A stretch of DNA of 17,817 nt from an uncultured Veillonellaceae bacterium (GTDB lineage: Bacteria; Bacillota; Negativicutes; Veillonellales; Negativicoccaceae). The notes under the pieces were generated by a model that saw only the letters and a program-made list of their open reading frames with translations, had not been told where the DNA came from and made no database searches. Of this stretch, positions 1 through 5,594 are shown piece after piece. Each line of letters opens with the position of its first letter. Position 1 is the first letter of the stretch. The translations under genes were made by a program, and so were the position numbers. The stretch is from the NCBI GenBank assembly GCA_900556745.1, contig USPU01000011.1, positions 1-17,817 of the forward strand, given 5' to 3'.

Positions 1-135
1 TGCGCGCCGGCGACATTTATTCTGTTGGCCGTTTTGTATCCCGCCGTGCGCCGCGCTTTGCCGGAGTTGACGCAAGCGCTGATCCGCGATCGCGGTAAAA
101 TGCAAAAAAGCGCCGCCGCGACGACACGTATCTGA
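1..135 (+). CDS. 3' end of an unidentified gene (C-terminal 44 residues)
   Basis: An open frame enters from the left edge and ends at TGA 133-135. The visible tail begins with a short hydrophobic stretch (ATFILLAVLYPAV). A basic, alanine-rich tail follows (RDRGKMQKSAAATTRI). This fits the last membrane helix and cytoplasmic tail of an integral membrane protein, but 44 residues are too few to name a family. Codon choice resembles the following genes (GCG, CGC and CCG rich). No hairpin terminator is visible between it and the next gene, so read-through into 223 is possible. Confidence 0.6.
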   Translation, partial: CAPATFILLAVLYPAVRRALPELTQALIRDRGKMQKSAAATTRI

Positions 136-181
136 AAAATGTTTTTAACGTCCTCTTAAACGCTTTATGAAACAGGTATGG

Positions 182-217
182 TACGATGACATAAAGCGAC
201 AAGATCGCAAAAGGAGG
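182..217 (+). promoter_or_regulatory. Possible extended -10 promoter and ribosome binding site of the 223 gene
   Basis: TACGAT at 182-187 is preceded by TGG, giving an extended -10 pattern. No good -35 lies 16-18 bases upstream, so the promoter call is weak. AAGGAGG at 211-217 lies 5 bases before ATG 223 and is an excellent Shine-Dalgarno sequence that fixes the start. Confidence 0.35.
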
Positions 218-222
218 ATACT

Positions 223-1119
223 ATGAAACGAATCGGTTGGTTAGTCATGGCCTTGCTGGTGGCGTTCGCCATGCCGGCGGCAGCGCAGGCGCAAGCCCTC
301 GGCTACATGATGCAGCGCGCGCAGATCGTGGAAGTGAAAGACGGCGGCGTGCTGACGGTACAAGGGAAAAAGGAAAAAGCGCAAGTTCCGACGCAAGGTA
401 TTCGCGTCGTGGATGCCGCGACGGGGGAATTCGTCGCGGCCGACAAAGTCGCGTGGAAAAAGGGGGACGATATCCAATTTTTCACGCGGGCTGCGGACAA
501 GCAAGAAGCCGCTAAGAAACCGGCTTTGCTGGTTGCTCATCCGGACAGCAAGTACGCTGTCGACTTGGATTATTTTGCGAAAAACGGCAGCGGCGCTCAT
601 GAACGTTTGGTGGTCCTCAACGTGCCGGACAAAGTGACCGATCTTACGGGGCAGGCGGTCCCAACTAAATACGTATTGGGAAATCCGCTGCTTGTGCTCT
701 ACACGACCGCGACATTGAGCCTTCCGCCGCAAACCAATCCGGAGCGGGTTTGGATTTTCGGCAAAGTCACGATGGCGACGCCGGCCGACTCTGCGGATAC
801 GGCTAAAGCGGACGCAGACAAAATCGATCTCGGCACGGCGAAGACGCTCTCTGACGGCACGCAAGTTTACGCCTTGCGCGACGCGTTGACGCAAGCGGGC
901 GCCGACATCGGTTGGAATGATGCAACGCGCACCATCAGTATTACGCGCGACGCTGAGGTTGTGGAAATCGTCTTGCATCCGGCGGCCGAACAGGCGCAAT
1001 TTATGGCGAACGGTGAAACCTCGACCGTCGGGCACATTGTGGTCGAAGACGGTACGACCTATGCACCGGCGAAAGTCATCGAAGACATTTGGCGGGTCTT
1101 GGCACCGGCCGACAAATAA
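223..1119 (+). CDS. Exported protein with C-terminal copper amine oxidase N-like domain
   Basis: The protein has 298 residues. A clear signal peptide (basic MKR, hydrophobic core, AQAQA cleavage region near residues 20-25) sends it across the inner membrane. The last ~95 residues contain ALRDALTQAGADIGWNDATR, followed by a beta-rich stretch ending in TTYAPAKVIEDIW. That pattern matches the small alpha/beta domain known as copper amine oxidase N-terminal domain (PF07833-like), common in Firmicute and Negativicute surface proteins and not itself catalytic. The first half (about 27-185) is beta-rich and not recognised. The gene is convergent with 1181-1636 and closed by a shared palindromic terminator. 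No copper ligands or enzyme domain are visible, so an envelope or structural role is more likely than amine oxidation. Confidence 0.8.
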   Translation: MKRIGWLVMALLVAFAMPAAAQAQALGYMMQRAQIVEVKDGGVLTVQGKKEKAQVPTQGIRVVDAATGEFVAADKVAWKKGDDIQFFTRAADKQEAAKKPALLVAHPDSKYAVDLDYFAKNGSGAHERLVVLNVPDKVTDLTGQAVPTKYVLGNPLLVLYTTATLSLPPQTNPERVWIFGKVTMATPADSADTAKADADKIDLGTAKTLSDGTQVYALRDALTQAGADIGWNDATRTISITRDAEVVEIVLHPAAEQAQFMANGETSTVGHIVVEDGTTYAPAKVIEDIWRVLAPADK

Positions 1120-1128
1120 TCATAAAAC

Positions 1129-1172
1129 ACGAAATAAAAAAGCACCTCGCGCGAGGTGCTTTTTTATTTCGT
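1129..1172. terminator. Bidirectional intrinsic terminator, 44-base perfect palindrome
   Basis: The core AGCACCTCGC/GCGAGGTGCT (1141-1160) is a perfect inverted repeat with no unpaired spacer. It is flanked by A-rich sequence on the left and the exact complementary T-rich sequence on the right, so the symmetry runs from 1129 to 1172. It sits 9 bases after the 223 stop and 8 bases before the stop of the minus-strand gene, so it should end both transcripts. Confidence 0.92.
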
Positions 1173-1180
1173 ATCCCGAT

Positions 1181-1636
1181 TTATTTGTTGTCAAACACGG
1201 CGCGCGGGATCGGATACGGATAGCCGTACACCAAATTCCAGCTGGCAAGGAAACCTTCGCGCAGCAACAAATTATAAGCGCCGGTATTCGTGAGATCAAG
1301 CAGACCCCAAGGGGCATACTCTTTGAGTTTGACGTAGACGCGATCCAGCGGCTCATCATTTATTTTGCGATACCAAATCCGATCGACGCGCGCAATCGAG
1401 TTCGGATCGGCGGCCGGCAAAACCGTCACCAGATCAATGCGCCACATCACGCCTTCCGGCGTAAATTGCAGGAACTTCAGTGACGCGTTGTCCTGATAAA
1501 CGACCACATTATCATGAGCCACAATGAACGGATATTCGGGATTTCCCTGCCAGGGCTCATTCATCGCCTGCGCGCTTGCGCCGACCCAAAGCAGAGCCGC
1601 CAACACTACGCCGGTCCATTTTGAAAAATGAAGCAT
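1181..1636 (-). CDS. Small exported protein of unknown function
   Basis: The protein has 151 residues, with an N-terminal signal peptide (MLHFSKW, hydrophobic VVLAALLWVGA, cleavage after SAQA about residue 24). The mature part is about 127 residues, rich in aromatic residues and prolines, with no cysteines or further membrane segments. It ends in a YGYPYPIPRAVFDNK tail. I do not recognise the family. The pattern of alternating hydrophobic residues (VVVYQDNASLKFLQF, VMWRIDLVTVL) suggests a beta-sandwich, which is inference only. An AAAAGGAG ribosome binding site lies just upstream (complement of about 1641-1648), and a good promoter precedes it. It is monocistronic and convergent with the 223 gene. 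Confidence 0.75.
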   Translation of the reverse strand: MLHFSKWTGVVLAALLWVGASAQAMNEPWQGNPEYPFIVAHDNVVVYQDNASLKFLQFTPEGVMWRIDLVTVLPAADPNSIARVDRIWYRKINDEPLDRVYVKLKEYAPWGLLDLTNTGAYNLLLREGFLASWNLVYGYPYPIPRAVFDNK

Positions 1637-1674
1637 ATTATCTCCTTTTGGCTGTAAAAATTTGCTTTTTCTTT

Positions 1675-1703
1675 ATTGTAACCTTACCCGTATGAAACGG
1701 CAA
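1675..1703 (-). promoter_or_regulatory. Sigma-70/A promoter of the 1181-1636 gene
   Basis: On the minus strand, TTGCCG (complement of 1698-1703) and TACAAT (complement of 1675-1680) are separated by exactly 17 bases. The expected start lies near 1668, giving a ~30 base leader before ATG 1636. It stands back to back with the plus-strand promoter at 1728-1736. Confidence 0.75.
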
Positions 1704-1727
1704 GTTCCGTTTCGAGCCGGCTACCGG

Positions 1728-1736
1728 TGATATAAT
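1728..1736 (+). promoter_or_regulatory. Extended -10 promoter of the 1817 gene
   Basis: TGATATAAT at 1728-1736 is a perfect extended -10 (TGN plus TATAAT). No convincing -35 is present, which such promoters tolerate. Transcription should begin near 1743, leaving about 74 bases of untranslated leader before ATG 1817. Confidence 0.7.
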
Positions 1737-1816
1737 ACAGGTGAAGCCGCGTGATCTGTATTATCTGTCGCCCGAACGCGGCAACGGGGCGGCCGTTCTA
1801 CAAAGGAGTGAGGCGT

Positions 1817-2098
1817 ATGGAGAAAATGGAAATGTTGCGTCAACTGACCGATCAAATCGATATGGAAAAAGTACAGGACTTGTATCGTCGTTTTAAAGCC
1901 GGCGAAATCAATCAGTCGGATTACGAAGCGGAAGTTCGTTCCCTGGTCGAAACGGTCGGCGCGAAAGTAACCGGCGCGCCGCTCACGGAAGAACAGACGC
2001 AGGAAATGACGCAAATGGTTATAACATCGGGACAGCAACTTGGTGCCGCACTCGGTAACAACGAAACTTTGAACAAGTTAAAAGACTTTTTGCCCTAA
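1817..2098 (+). CDS. Small helical cytoplasmic protein, unknown function
   Basis: The start is ATG 1817 because CAAAGGAG (1801-1808) lies just upstream. The in-frame ATG at 1751 lacks a ribosome binding site and falls almost at the predicted transcription start. The product is 93 residues, acidic, without signal peptide, membrane segment or cysteine. It is predicted to be almost all alpha helix, with heptad-like spacing in MLRQLTDQIDMEKVQDLYRR. A second helical block, LTEEQTQEMTQMVITSGQQL, follows near residues 57-76. I do not recognise it. It is monocistronic, bounded by its own promoter and a strong terminator. Confidence 0.75.
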   Translation: MEKMEMLRQLTDQIDMEKVQDLYRRFKAGEINQSDYEAEVRSLVETVGAKVTGAPLTEEQTQEMTQMVITSGQQLGAALGNNETLNKLKDFLP

Positions 2099-2135
2099 AG
2101 GAAGGGGATTATAATTTGCTCAGCAGTACCCCCTG

Positions 2136-2165
2136 AAAAACGCGCGGCCGCGGCCGTGCGTTTTT
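2136..2165 (+). terminator. Intrinsic terminator after the 1817 gene
   Basis: The stem CGCGCGGCC (2141-2149) pairs with GGCCGTGCG (2152-2160) with one G-U pair and a two-base gap. A5 precedes it and T5 follows (2161-2165). It lies about 40 bases after the stop codon. Confidence 0.85.
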
Positions 2166-2181
2166 GTGTACACGCATTTTT

Positions 2182-2210
2182 ATAAATAAAAAAGCGCGAC
2201 ATCGTCGCGC
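2182..2210 (-). terminator. Intrinsic terminator of the tRNA-Ser transcript
   Basis: Read on the minus strand, GCGCGAC-GAT-GTCGCGC (complement of 2194-2210) is followed by a run of six U (complement of 2188-2193) and more A/U. It starts 9 bases beyond the tRNA 3' end. Confidence 0.85.
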
Positions 2211-2219
2211 GTATCTTCG

Positions 2220-2311
2220 TGGCGGAGAGGGTGGGATTTGAACCCACGAGACGGGGTTGCCGCCTACCTGATTTCGAGTCAGGCTCCTTCGGCCAGCTCG
2301 GACACCTCTCC
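2220..2311 (-). tRNA. tRNA-Ser, anticodon CGA
   Basis: This is a 92-nt tRNA including an encoded CCA. The acceptor stem pairs GGAGAGG with CCTCTCC, and the discriminator base is G. The anticodon arm reads CCTGA-CTCGAAA-TCAGG, giving anticodon CGA (reads UCG). The long variable arm (about 15 nt, TAGGCGGCAACCCCGTCTC region) is the class II hallmark of tRNA-Ser. The T arm carries GGGTTCAAATCCC. It has its own promoter and terminator downstream of tadA on the same strand. tadA encodes a tRNA wobble-base editor, but its usual target is tRNA-Arg(ACG), so there is no direct functional link. Confidence 0.97.
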
Positions 2312-2347
2312 CTATCGTTCAGCGCATCTGCACCAAACGATAAAAAT

Positions 2348-2377
2348 ATTTTACCATAACGGTAAGAATGAAGTCAA
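2348..2377 (-). promoter_or_regulatory. Promoter of tRNA-Ser
   Basis: On the minus strand, TTGACT (complement of 2372-2377) is followed after 18 bases by TAAAAT (complement of 2348-2353). TGG directly before the hexamer makes it an extended -10. The predicted start lies ~30 bases before the mature tRNA 5' end. I see no terminator between tadA and this promoter, so tadA transcripts may also read into the tRNA. Confidence 0.75.
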
Positions 2378-2411
2378 TTTTGTTTTCATGGCAGCGTAAT
2401 GCGGCCGTTTT

Positions 2412-2882
2412 TTATTTCTCGTCAGCGCTTTTGGCGGCGCGGCGGGCGCGGAAGAAATCTTTCATTTTTTGCCGGCACTCGTCTTCCAACACGCCGGCGC
2501 GGATTTCGACTTGGTGGTTAAGCGCGTCATGATCCGCGATGCGAAAAATACTTTCGACGCCGCCCGCTTTGCTGTCGGCGGCGCCGTAGACAAGCCGCTT
2601 GATGCGGCTGTTGACGATCGCGCCCGCGCACATGGGGCAAGGTTCAATCGTGACGTAGAGCGTGCAGTCGGAAAGCCGCCAGCGCTGCAAGTTTTTGCAA
2701 GCTTCCTGCAACGCGATCATTTCCGCGTGCGCGGTGGCGTCGGGAATGGATTCGCGCAAATTGTAACCGCTGCCGACCACCTTGCCGTCACAGACGACAA
2801 TAGCGCCGATGGGAATTTCTCCCACGGAGGCGGCGCGATCCGCGAGCGCCAACGCTTGGCGCATAAACTGTTCGTCGCTCAA
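2412..2882 (-). CDS. tadA: tRNA adenosine(34) deaminase TadA
   Basis: This zinc enzyme deaminates A34 to inosine in the tRNA-Arg(ACG) anticodon. It belongs to the cytidine deaminase fold family and acts in the cytosol. The product is 156 residues. His52-Ala-Glu54 (HAE) gives one zinc ligand and the proton-shuttling Glu, and PCPMC (81-85) gives the two Cys ligands. The start is TTG 2882: GGGAGG lies just upstream, and the start overlaps the TGA stop of the upstream PAQR gene as TTGA, which indicates translational coupling. The open frame continues much further upstream (to 3242), but that extension lies inside the PAQR gene in another frame and is unrelated to TadA. It is third in an xpt-PAQR-tadA operon. 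Confidence 0.95.
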   Translation of the reverse strand: MSDEQFMRQALALADRAASVGEIPIGAIVVCDGKVVGSGYNLRESIPDATAHAEMIALQEACKNLQRWRLSDCTLYVTIEPCPMCAGAIVNSRIKRLVYGAADSKAGGVESIFRIADHDALNHQVEIRAGVLEDECRQKMKDFFRARRAAKSADEK

Positions 2883-3529
2883 AGCAGTCCTCCCAAAGGT
2901 AGTACATACAGCTGAATGGCGAGCCACTGAAGAATGCTTCCCGCCAACACGCAGACGTGCCAGATGACGTGCTGGTAAGGAAGTTTTTGCCAGAGATAAA
3001 AAATACTTCCCAACGTATAGACGACGCCGCCGGCGAGCAATAAATGAATCGCGGCAGGCGGCAGGGACGCGGTCAGATCCGGCCACATGACGACGGCGAG
3101 CCAGCCCATCGCCAGGTATAAAAGCGTGGAGATCGTTTTGAAGCGTCCCGCATAAAAGACTTTGAAAATGATCCCGACAATGGCGACCCCCCAAATGATA
3201 ATACTCCAGGTGAAACCGCCGCGGTTGTGCATCGCAATCCATAAAAACGGCGTGTACGAGCCGGCGATCATCAGATAAATCGCGGCATGGTCAAAGCGAC
3301 GTGCCACTTTGCGCGCCAACGGCGCGGCGAATAAACTGTGGTACACGGTGCTAGCGGTATACAATGCGACCGCGCACAGACCGTATACCCAAAGCGCGGC
3401 GTGCGCAAGCGGCGCGGCGCGGAACTGCCAAAGCGACCAAACGCCGAGACCGAGCGTGAGGATACTCATGATGATGCCGACCGCATGGGTGGCGATATTA
3501 CCGATTTCCGCGCGAAGTTCACGTGTCAT
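2879..3529 (-). CDS. PAQR / hemolysin III family membrane protein
   Basis: The protein has 216 residues with about seven membrane helices, the usual size and topology of the bacterial hemolysin III (YqfA/TrhA-like) branch of the PAQR superfamily. Family signatures are present. These are E8, N11 and H15 in the first segment, SxxYH at 60-64, D80-H81 before IYLMIAGSYTPF, and H187 with H191 (YQHVIWHVCVLAGS) near the C terminus. The three histidines are the likely metal ligands. Such proteins have been linked to membrane lipid or energy homeostasis; true haemolysis is doubtful. The ribosome binding site is CGGGGAGG before ATG 3529. The stop overlaps the tadA TTG start, and xpt ends 33 bases upstream. 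Confidence 0.92.
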   Translation of the reverse strand: MTRELRAEIGNIATHAVGIIMSILTLGLGVWSLWQFRAAPLAHAALWVYGLCAVALYTASTVYHSLFAAPLARKVARRFDHAAIYLMIAGSYTPFLWIAMHNRGGFTWSIIIWGVAIVGIIFKVFYAGRFKTISTLLYLAMGWLAVVMWPDLTASLPPAAIHLLLAGGVVYTLGSIFYLWQKLPYQHVIWHVCVLAGSILQWLAIQLYVLPLGGLL

Positions 3530-3562
3530 GGAAACCTCCCCGCAAAAAAACTGTGTATTTCG

Positions 3563-4135
3563 TTACTCGTCAAAAACGACTTGGTTATTCGTAAAAGCTT
3601 TAATTTTCACGAGCGAATGTAAATCGTAACCGGCCTCGCGCAGCAGTCGGCCGCCCGGCTGGAAACTTTTTTCGATCACGATACCGATGCCGGCGACCTT
3701 GGAACCGGAAGTTTCGACCAGGCGCGCCAGACCGAAGCTCGCTTCCCCGCGCGCGAGAAAGTCATCGACAATCAGCACCGATTCTCCCGCGGGTAAAAAC
3801 TCTTTGGAGACAGTCACATGGTAATCCGTGTTTTTAGTGTATGAATGAATTTTCGTCACATAGAGTTCATCGCTGAACGCGCTTTGCTTTTGCTTTCGGG
3901 CGAAGACGACGGGGCAATGCAATTCGTACGCTGTCGCGAGCGCCACCGCGATGCCGCTGGCTTCGATCGTCAAAATACGGGTGACATTGCTTTGCGCGAA
4001 CTGCGCCGCCATGCGCACGCCGATTTCCCGATAGATATCGGGATCGAGCTGCTGATTGATAAAGCTGTCGACCTTCAAAATGCGGTTATCAATAATGCGC
4101 CCTTCGGTTTGGATTTTTGTTTCTAACTGATTCAT
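3563..4135 (-). CDS. xpt: Xanthine phosphoribosyltransferase
   Basis: This cytosolic salvage enzyme makes XMP from xanthine and PRPP. The 190 residues match the usual Xpt length. The PRPP-binding motif VLIVDDFLARGEA spans 119-131, and the LTIEASGIAVA segment (55-65) and FARKQKQS loop (78-85) are typical of Xpt/PurR-like PRTases. An AGAGGT ribosome binding site precedes ATG 4135. It leads the xpt-PAQR-tadA operon, driven by a strong promoter with only ~55 bases of leader. That is too short for the purine riboswitch that precedes xpt in Bacillus, so any purine control must be different. It pairs logically with the purine permease and pur operon further along the window. Confidence 0.95.
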   Translation of the reverse strand: MNQLETKIQTEGRIIDNRILKVDSFINQQLDPDIYREIGVRMAAQFAQSNVTRILTIEASGIAVALATAYELHCPVVFARKQKQSAFSDELYVTKIHSYTKNTDYHVTVSKEFLPAGESVLIVDDFLARGEASFGLARLVETSGSKVAGIGIVIEKSFQPGGRLLREAGYDLHSLVKIKAFTNNQVVFDE

Positions 4136-4197
4136 GCTGACCTCTTTCCGCTACATTGGTGACGCGTGCCTGCTATACGCACATGATGTTAATTCAG

Positions 4198-4226
4198 ATT
4201 ATCACAAAATATAAAAAGTCCGTCAA
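4198..4226 (-). promoter_or_regulatory. Promoter of the xpt operon
   Basis: On the minus strand, TTGACG (complement of 4221-4226) and GATAAT (complement of 4198-4203) are spaced by 17 bases. TGT before the -10 makes it extended. The predicted start is near 4191. Confidence 0.8.
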
Positions 4227-4399
4227 GTTGTCCTCATTTGACAGACAAAAAGAGCGCGTTGCATCCAAGCGTGAAATGCGGCTTTGTGACCCAAAAGGGG
4301 CGTGGTGAAGAGTCGTGGCCGAGATGATGGCGGATCGAAAAAACAAACGGTTAGACGCGGCGGCCGAAACGATTTATTTGCTTTTAACGGAAGGAATAT
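4227..4399. other. Spacer between divergent promoters, no confident gene
   Basis: This 170-base stretch separates the xpt promoter from the promoter of the first repeat-protein gene. A 43-codon plus-strand frame (ATG 4324 to TGA 4455) encodes RLDAAAETIYLLLTEGIFD, which resembles the first helix of a TetR protein. However, the frame has no clear ribosome binding site and runs through the promoter. I see no terminator, repeat or RNA gene here. Confidence 0.4.
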
Positions 4400-4428
4400 T
4401 TGACGCTTTTTGGTACGAAACGTATAAT
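4400..4428 (+). promoter_or_regulatory. Strong promoter of the first repeat-protein gene
   Basis: TTGACG (4400-4405), a 17-base spacer and TATAAT (4423-4428). The hexamers, the preceding ATA and the spacer closely match the promoter at 5792-5820, so the two are copies of one regulatory cassette. The predicted start is near 4435. Confidence 0.88.
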
Positions 4429-4442
4429 GAAAGTAGCAAAGG

Positions 4443-4513
4443 GTCTGTCCGGTGATTGGAAAATGGATCGCATTGGCGGTCCGCCGAAAGGAATTTTTAT
4501 TCCGGTGACAGAC
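4443..4513 (+). ncRNA. Structured 5' leader RNA, copy 1 (candidate cis-regulatory element)
   Basis: The element begins ~8 nt after the predicted transcription start. P1 pairs GTCTGTC (4443-4449) with GACAGAC (4507-4513). P2 pairs GATCGC (4466-4471) with GCGGTC (4476-4481) around loop ATTG. P3 pairs GCCG (4483-4486) with CGGT (4503-4506), and GAAT/ATTC pairs inside it. Together they form a three-way junction, with P1 ending 4 nt before the Shine-Dalgarno AAAGGAGG (4518-4525). The same layout recurs at 5855-5922 with compensatory base changes. The ligand or function is unknown. It could be a translation regulator or an mRNA-stabilising structure. Confidence 0.6.
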
Positions 4514-4532
4514 GTATAAAGGAGGAAGCAAG

Positions 4533-5126
4533 ATGAAAAAGACATTACTCGCAATGGCTGCATTGGCAGCAATCAGCGGCAGCGTATTGGCCGCGGACAA
4601 CGCTCAGGTACCGGCTACGCCGGCGGCACAAGGTGTGCAACCGTATGCCGCAGGTCAAACCATGAACGGTTATACCGACGGTCAGGCGTATTACAATGAA
4701 CACGGCGTACGCATGGGTCAATACATGCAGGCGGACGCTCGTTACTTTGATCCGGATGCCAGACCGATGACGGACAAGATGGCGGAAAACAAAGATCTTT
4801 ATCCGAACGTGCCGCCGCAGGTAGCGCCGCAAGAAAAACAAGACAAGAACGTTAAAGAGGAAGTAAAACCGGAAGTAAAACCGATGGCGAAAGGCGTACA
4901 ACCGTATGCTCCCGGTCAAACCATGAACGGTTATACCGATGGTCAGGCATACTACAATGAACACGGTGTACGCATGGGCCAATACATGCAGGCGGATGCT
5001 CGTTACTTTGATCCGGACGCCAGACCGATGACGGACAAGATGGCGGAAAACAAAGATCTTTATCCGAACGTGCCGCCGCAGGTAGCGCCGGAAAAAAAAC
5101 AAGCGAATTCCGAAAAGAACAAGTAA
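4533..5126 (+). CDS. Exported GYTDG-repeat protein, 5' frame of a split gene
   Basis: The protein has 197 residues. A signal peptide (MKKTLLAMAALAAISGSVLA, cleavage about 20/21) directs export. The mature part holds two copies of a 66-residue repeat (GVQPYAxGQTMNGYTDG, AYYNEHGVRMGQYMQAD, ARYFDPDARP, ending LYPNVPPQVAP) joined by a Lys/Glu/Pro linker. There are no cysteines and no domain I can name. The start is fixed by AAAGGAGG 7 bases before ATG 4533. This frame ends at TAA 5124-5126, but a third repeat and a C-terminal module continue immediately in the -1 frame from an A8 run at 5092-5099. The full-length product would be about 341 residues. It is expressed from its own promoter and structured leader. 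Confidence 0.85.
   Translation: MKKTLLAMAALAAISGSVLAADNAQVPATPAAQGVQPYAAGQTMNGYTDGQAYYNEHGVRMGQYMQADARYFDPDARPMTDKMAENKDLYPNVPPQVAPQEKQDKNVKEEVKPEVKPMAKGVQPYAPGQTMNGYTDGQAYYNEHGVRMGQYMQADARYFDPDARPMTDKMAENKDLYPNVPPQVAPEKKQANSEKNK
4632..4829 (+). repeat. GYTDG coding repeat, unit 1 (198 bp)
   Basis: This unit encodes 66 residues from GVQPYAAG to PQVAP. It differs from unit 2 (4893-5090) at 12 of 198 bases, yet only one residue changes (Ala to Pro near position 6 of the unit). The last 72 bases of the two units are identical. Confidence 0.95.
4893..5090 (+). repeat. GYTDG coding repeat, unit 2 (198 bp)
   Basis: This is the second unit, offset by 261 bases from unit 1, with 65 of 66 residues identical. 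The substitutions are almost all third-position changes in the first two thirds. It is followed directly by the A8 run at 5092-5099. Confidence 0.95.
5093..5099 (+). other. A8 run: candidate -1 slippage site
   Basis: In the frame of ATG 4533 the codons read GAA AAA AAA CAA, so A-AAA-AAA at 5093-5099 is a classic in-phase -1 slippery heptamer. The zero frame stops at 5124-5126. The -1 frame is open from before the run to 5557 and encodes the third repeat. An AGGT ten bases upstream is only a weak Shine-Dalgarno-like stimulator, and I see no strong downstream hairpin. Confidence 0.5.
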
Positions 5127-5557
5127 TTCCGGCGGCGAAAGGCGTACAGCCGCGTCAAACCGGTGAAACGCCGAACGGTTACACCGACGGACGCGCCTAC
5201 TACAATGAGTACGGCGTGCGCATGGGGCAGTACATGCAAGCCGATGCCAACTATTTTAACGGCGCTTACGATGCGGAAATTGTACCGCCGCAACCTGATT
5301 CGCGCGGGATGTTAGTGGACTGCACGAAACGTCTGAGCGCGCAGGATCAGAAAGAGTTGCGCGGCTATTTTGAAGGCTGCCGGCCGAAAGAGGCTTGTGA
5401 AGCGGCGGCGCAATATTTGGCTCGAAAATACGGCGATCATGTATTTGAAGTCGTATTCGTCACGTCGGATAACGGCAAGGTCCAGTATCGGGTTATGGTC
5501 GGGCGTAACTACTTGCAGCATCGTTTGAATACGAAGGCTGCGAAAGAACAGCAATAA
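5099..5557 (+). CDS. Split gene, -1 frame: third GYTDG repeat and C-terminal KYG module
   Basis: Read in the -1 frame after the A8 run, this part gives 152 residues with no stop until TAA 5555-5557. It continues with a linker (TSEFRKEQVIPAAK) and then a third repeat, GVQPRQTGETPNGYTDG with AYYNEYGVRMGQYMQAD. A ~75-residue module follows (LVDCTKRLSAQDQKELRGYF to YLARKYGDHVFEVVFV and YRVMVGRNYLQ). That module resembles the repeated modules of the 5944 protein. The first in-frame ATG (5216) lies inside the repeat and has no ribosome binding site. Independent translation is therefore unlikely, and the segment belongs to the gene starting at 4533. It contains two cysteines, unlike the 5' part. Confidence 0.7.
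   Translation, partial: TSEFRKEQVIPAAKGVQPRQTGETPNGYTDGRAYYNEYGVRMGQYMQADANYFNGAYDAEIVPPQPDSRGMLVDCTKRLSAQDQKELRGYFEGCRPKEACEAAAQYLARKYGDHVFEVVFVTSDNGKVQYRVMVGRNYLQHRLNTKAAKEQQ
5141..5257 (+). repeat. GYTDG coding repeat, unit 3 (partial, diverged)
   Basis: This unit encodes GVQPRQTGETPNGYTDGRA through QADANYF, matching the first 39 residues of units 1 and 2 with moderate divergence, then leaves the repeat. It lies in the -1 frame relative to units 1 and 2. Confidence 0.85.
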
Positions 5558-5562
5558 CAAAT

Positions 5563-5594
5563 AAAAAAACGGCTCCGCAAGGAGCTGTTTTTTT
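5563..5594 (+). terminator. Intrinsic terminator of the split repeat-protein gene
   Basis: The stem ACGGCTCC (5569-5576) pairs with GGAGCTGT (5581-5588) with one G-U pair and loop GCAA. A7 precedes it and T7 follows. It starts 5 bases after the stop of the -1 frame, not after the zero-frame stop. This supports the downstream stretch being part of the same gene. Confidence 0.92.

Noticed and set aside
1751..1816. Earlier ATG for the small helical protein
   Set aside because: It is almost at the predicted transcription start and lacks a ribosome binding site, while ATG 1817 has one.
2883..3242. Long N-terminal extension of the tadA frame
   Set aside because: It overlaps the PAQR gene in another frame and its translation is unlike TadA. 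The TTG at 2882 has a good ribosome binding site.
4136..4197. Purine riboswitch before xpt
   Set aside because: Only about 55 bases lie between the predicted start and ATG, and no purine aptamer core is visible.
4223..4600. Minus-strand frame across the first promoter, leader and signal peptide
   Set aside because: It overlaps well-supported control elements on the other strand, has no ribosome binding site and resembles no family.
5216..5557. Separate gene starting at ATG 5216
   Set aside because: There is no ribosome binding site and the start falls in the middle of a repeat unit. It is better explained as the continuation of the gene at 4533 after a -1 shift.
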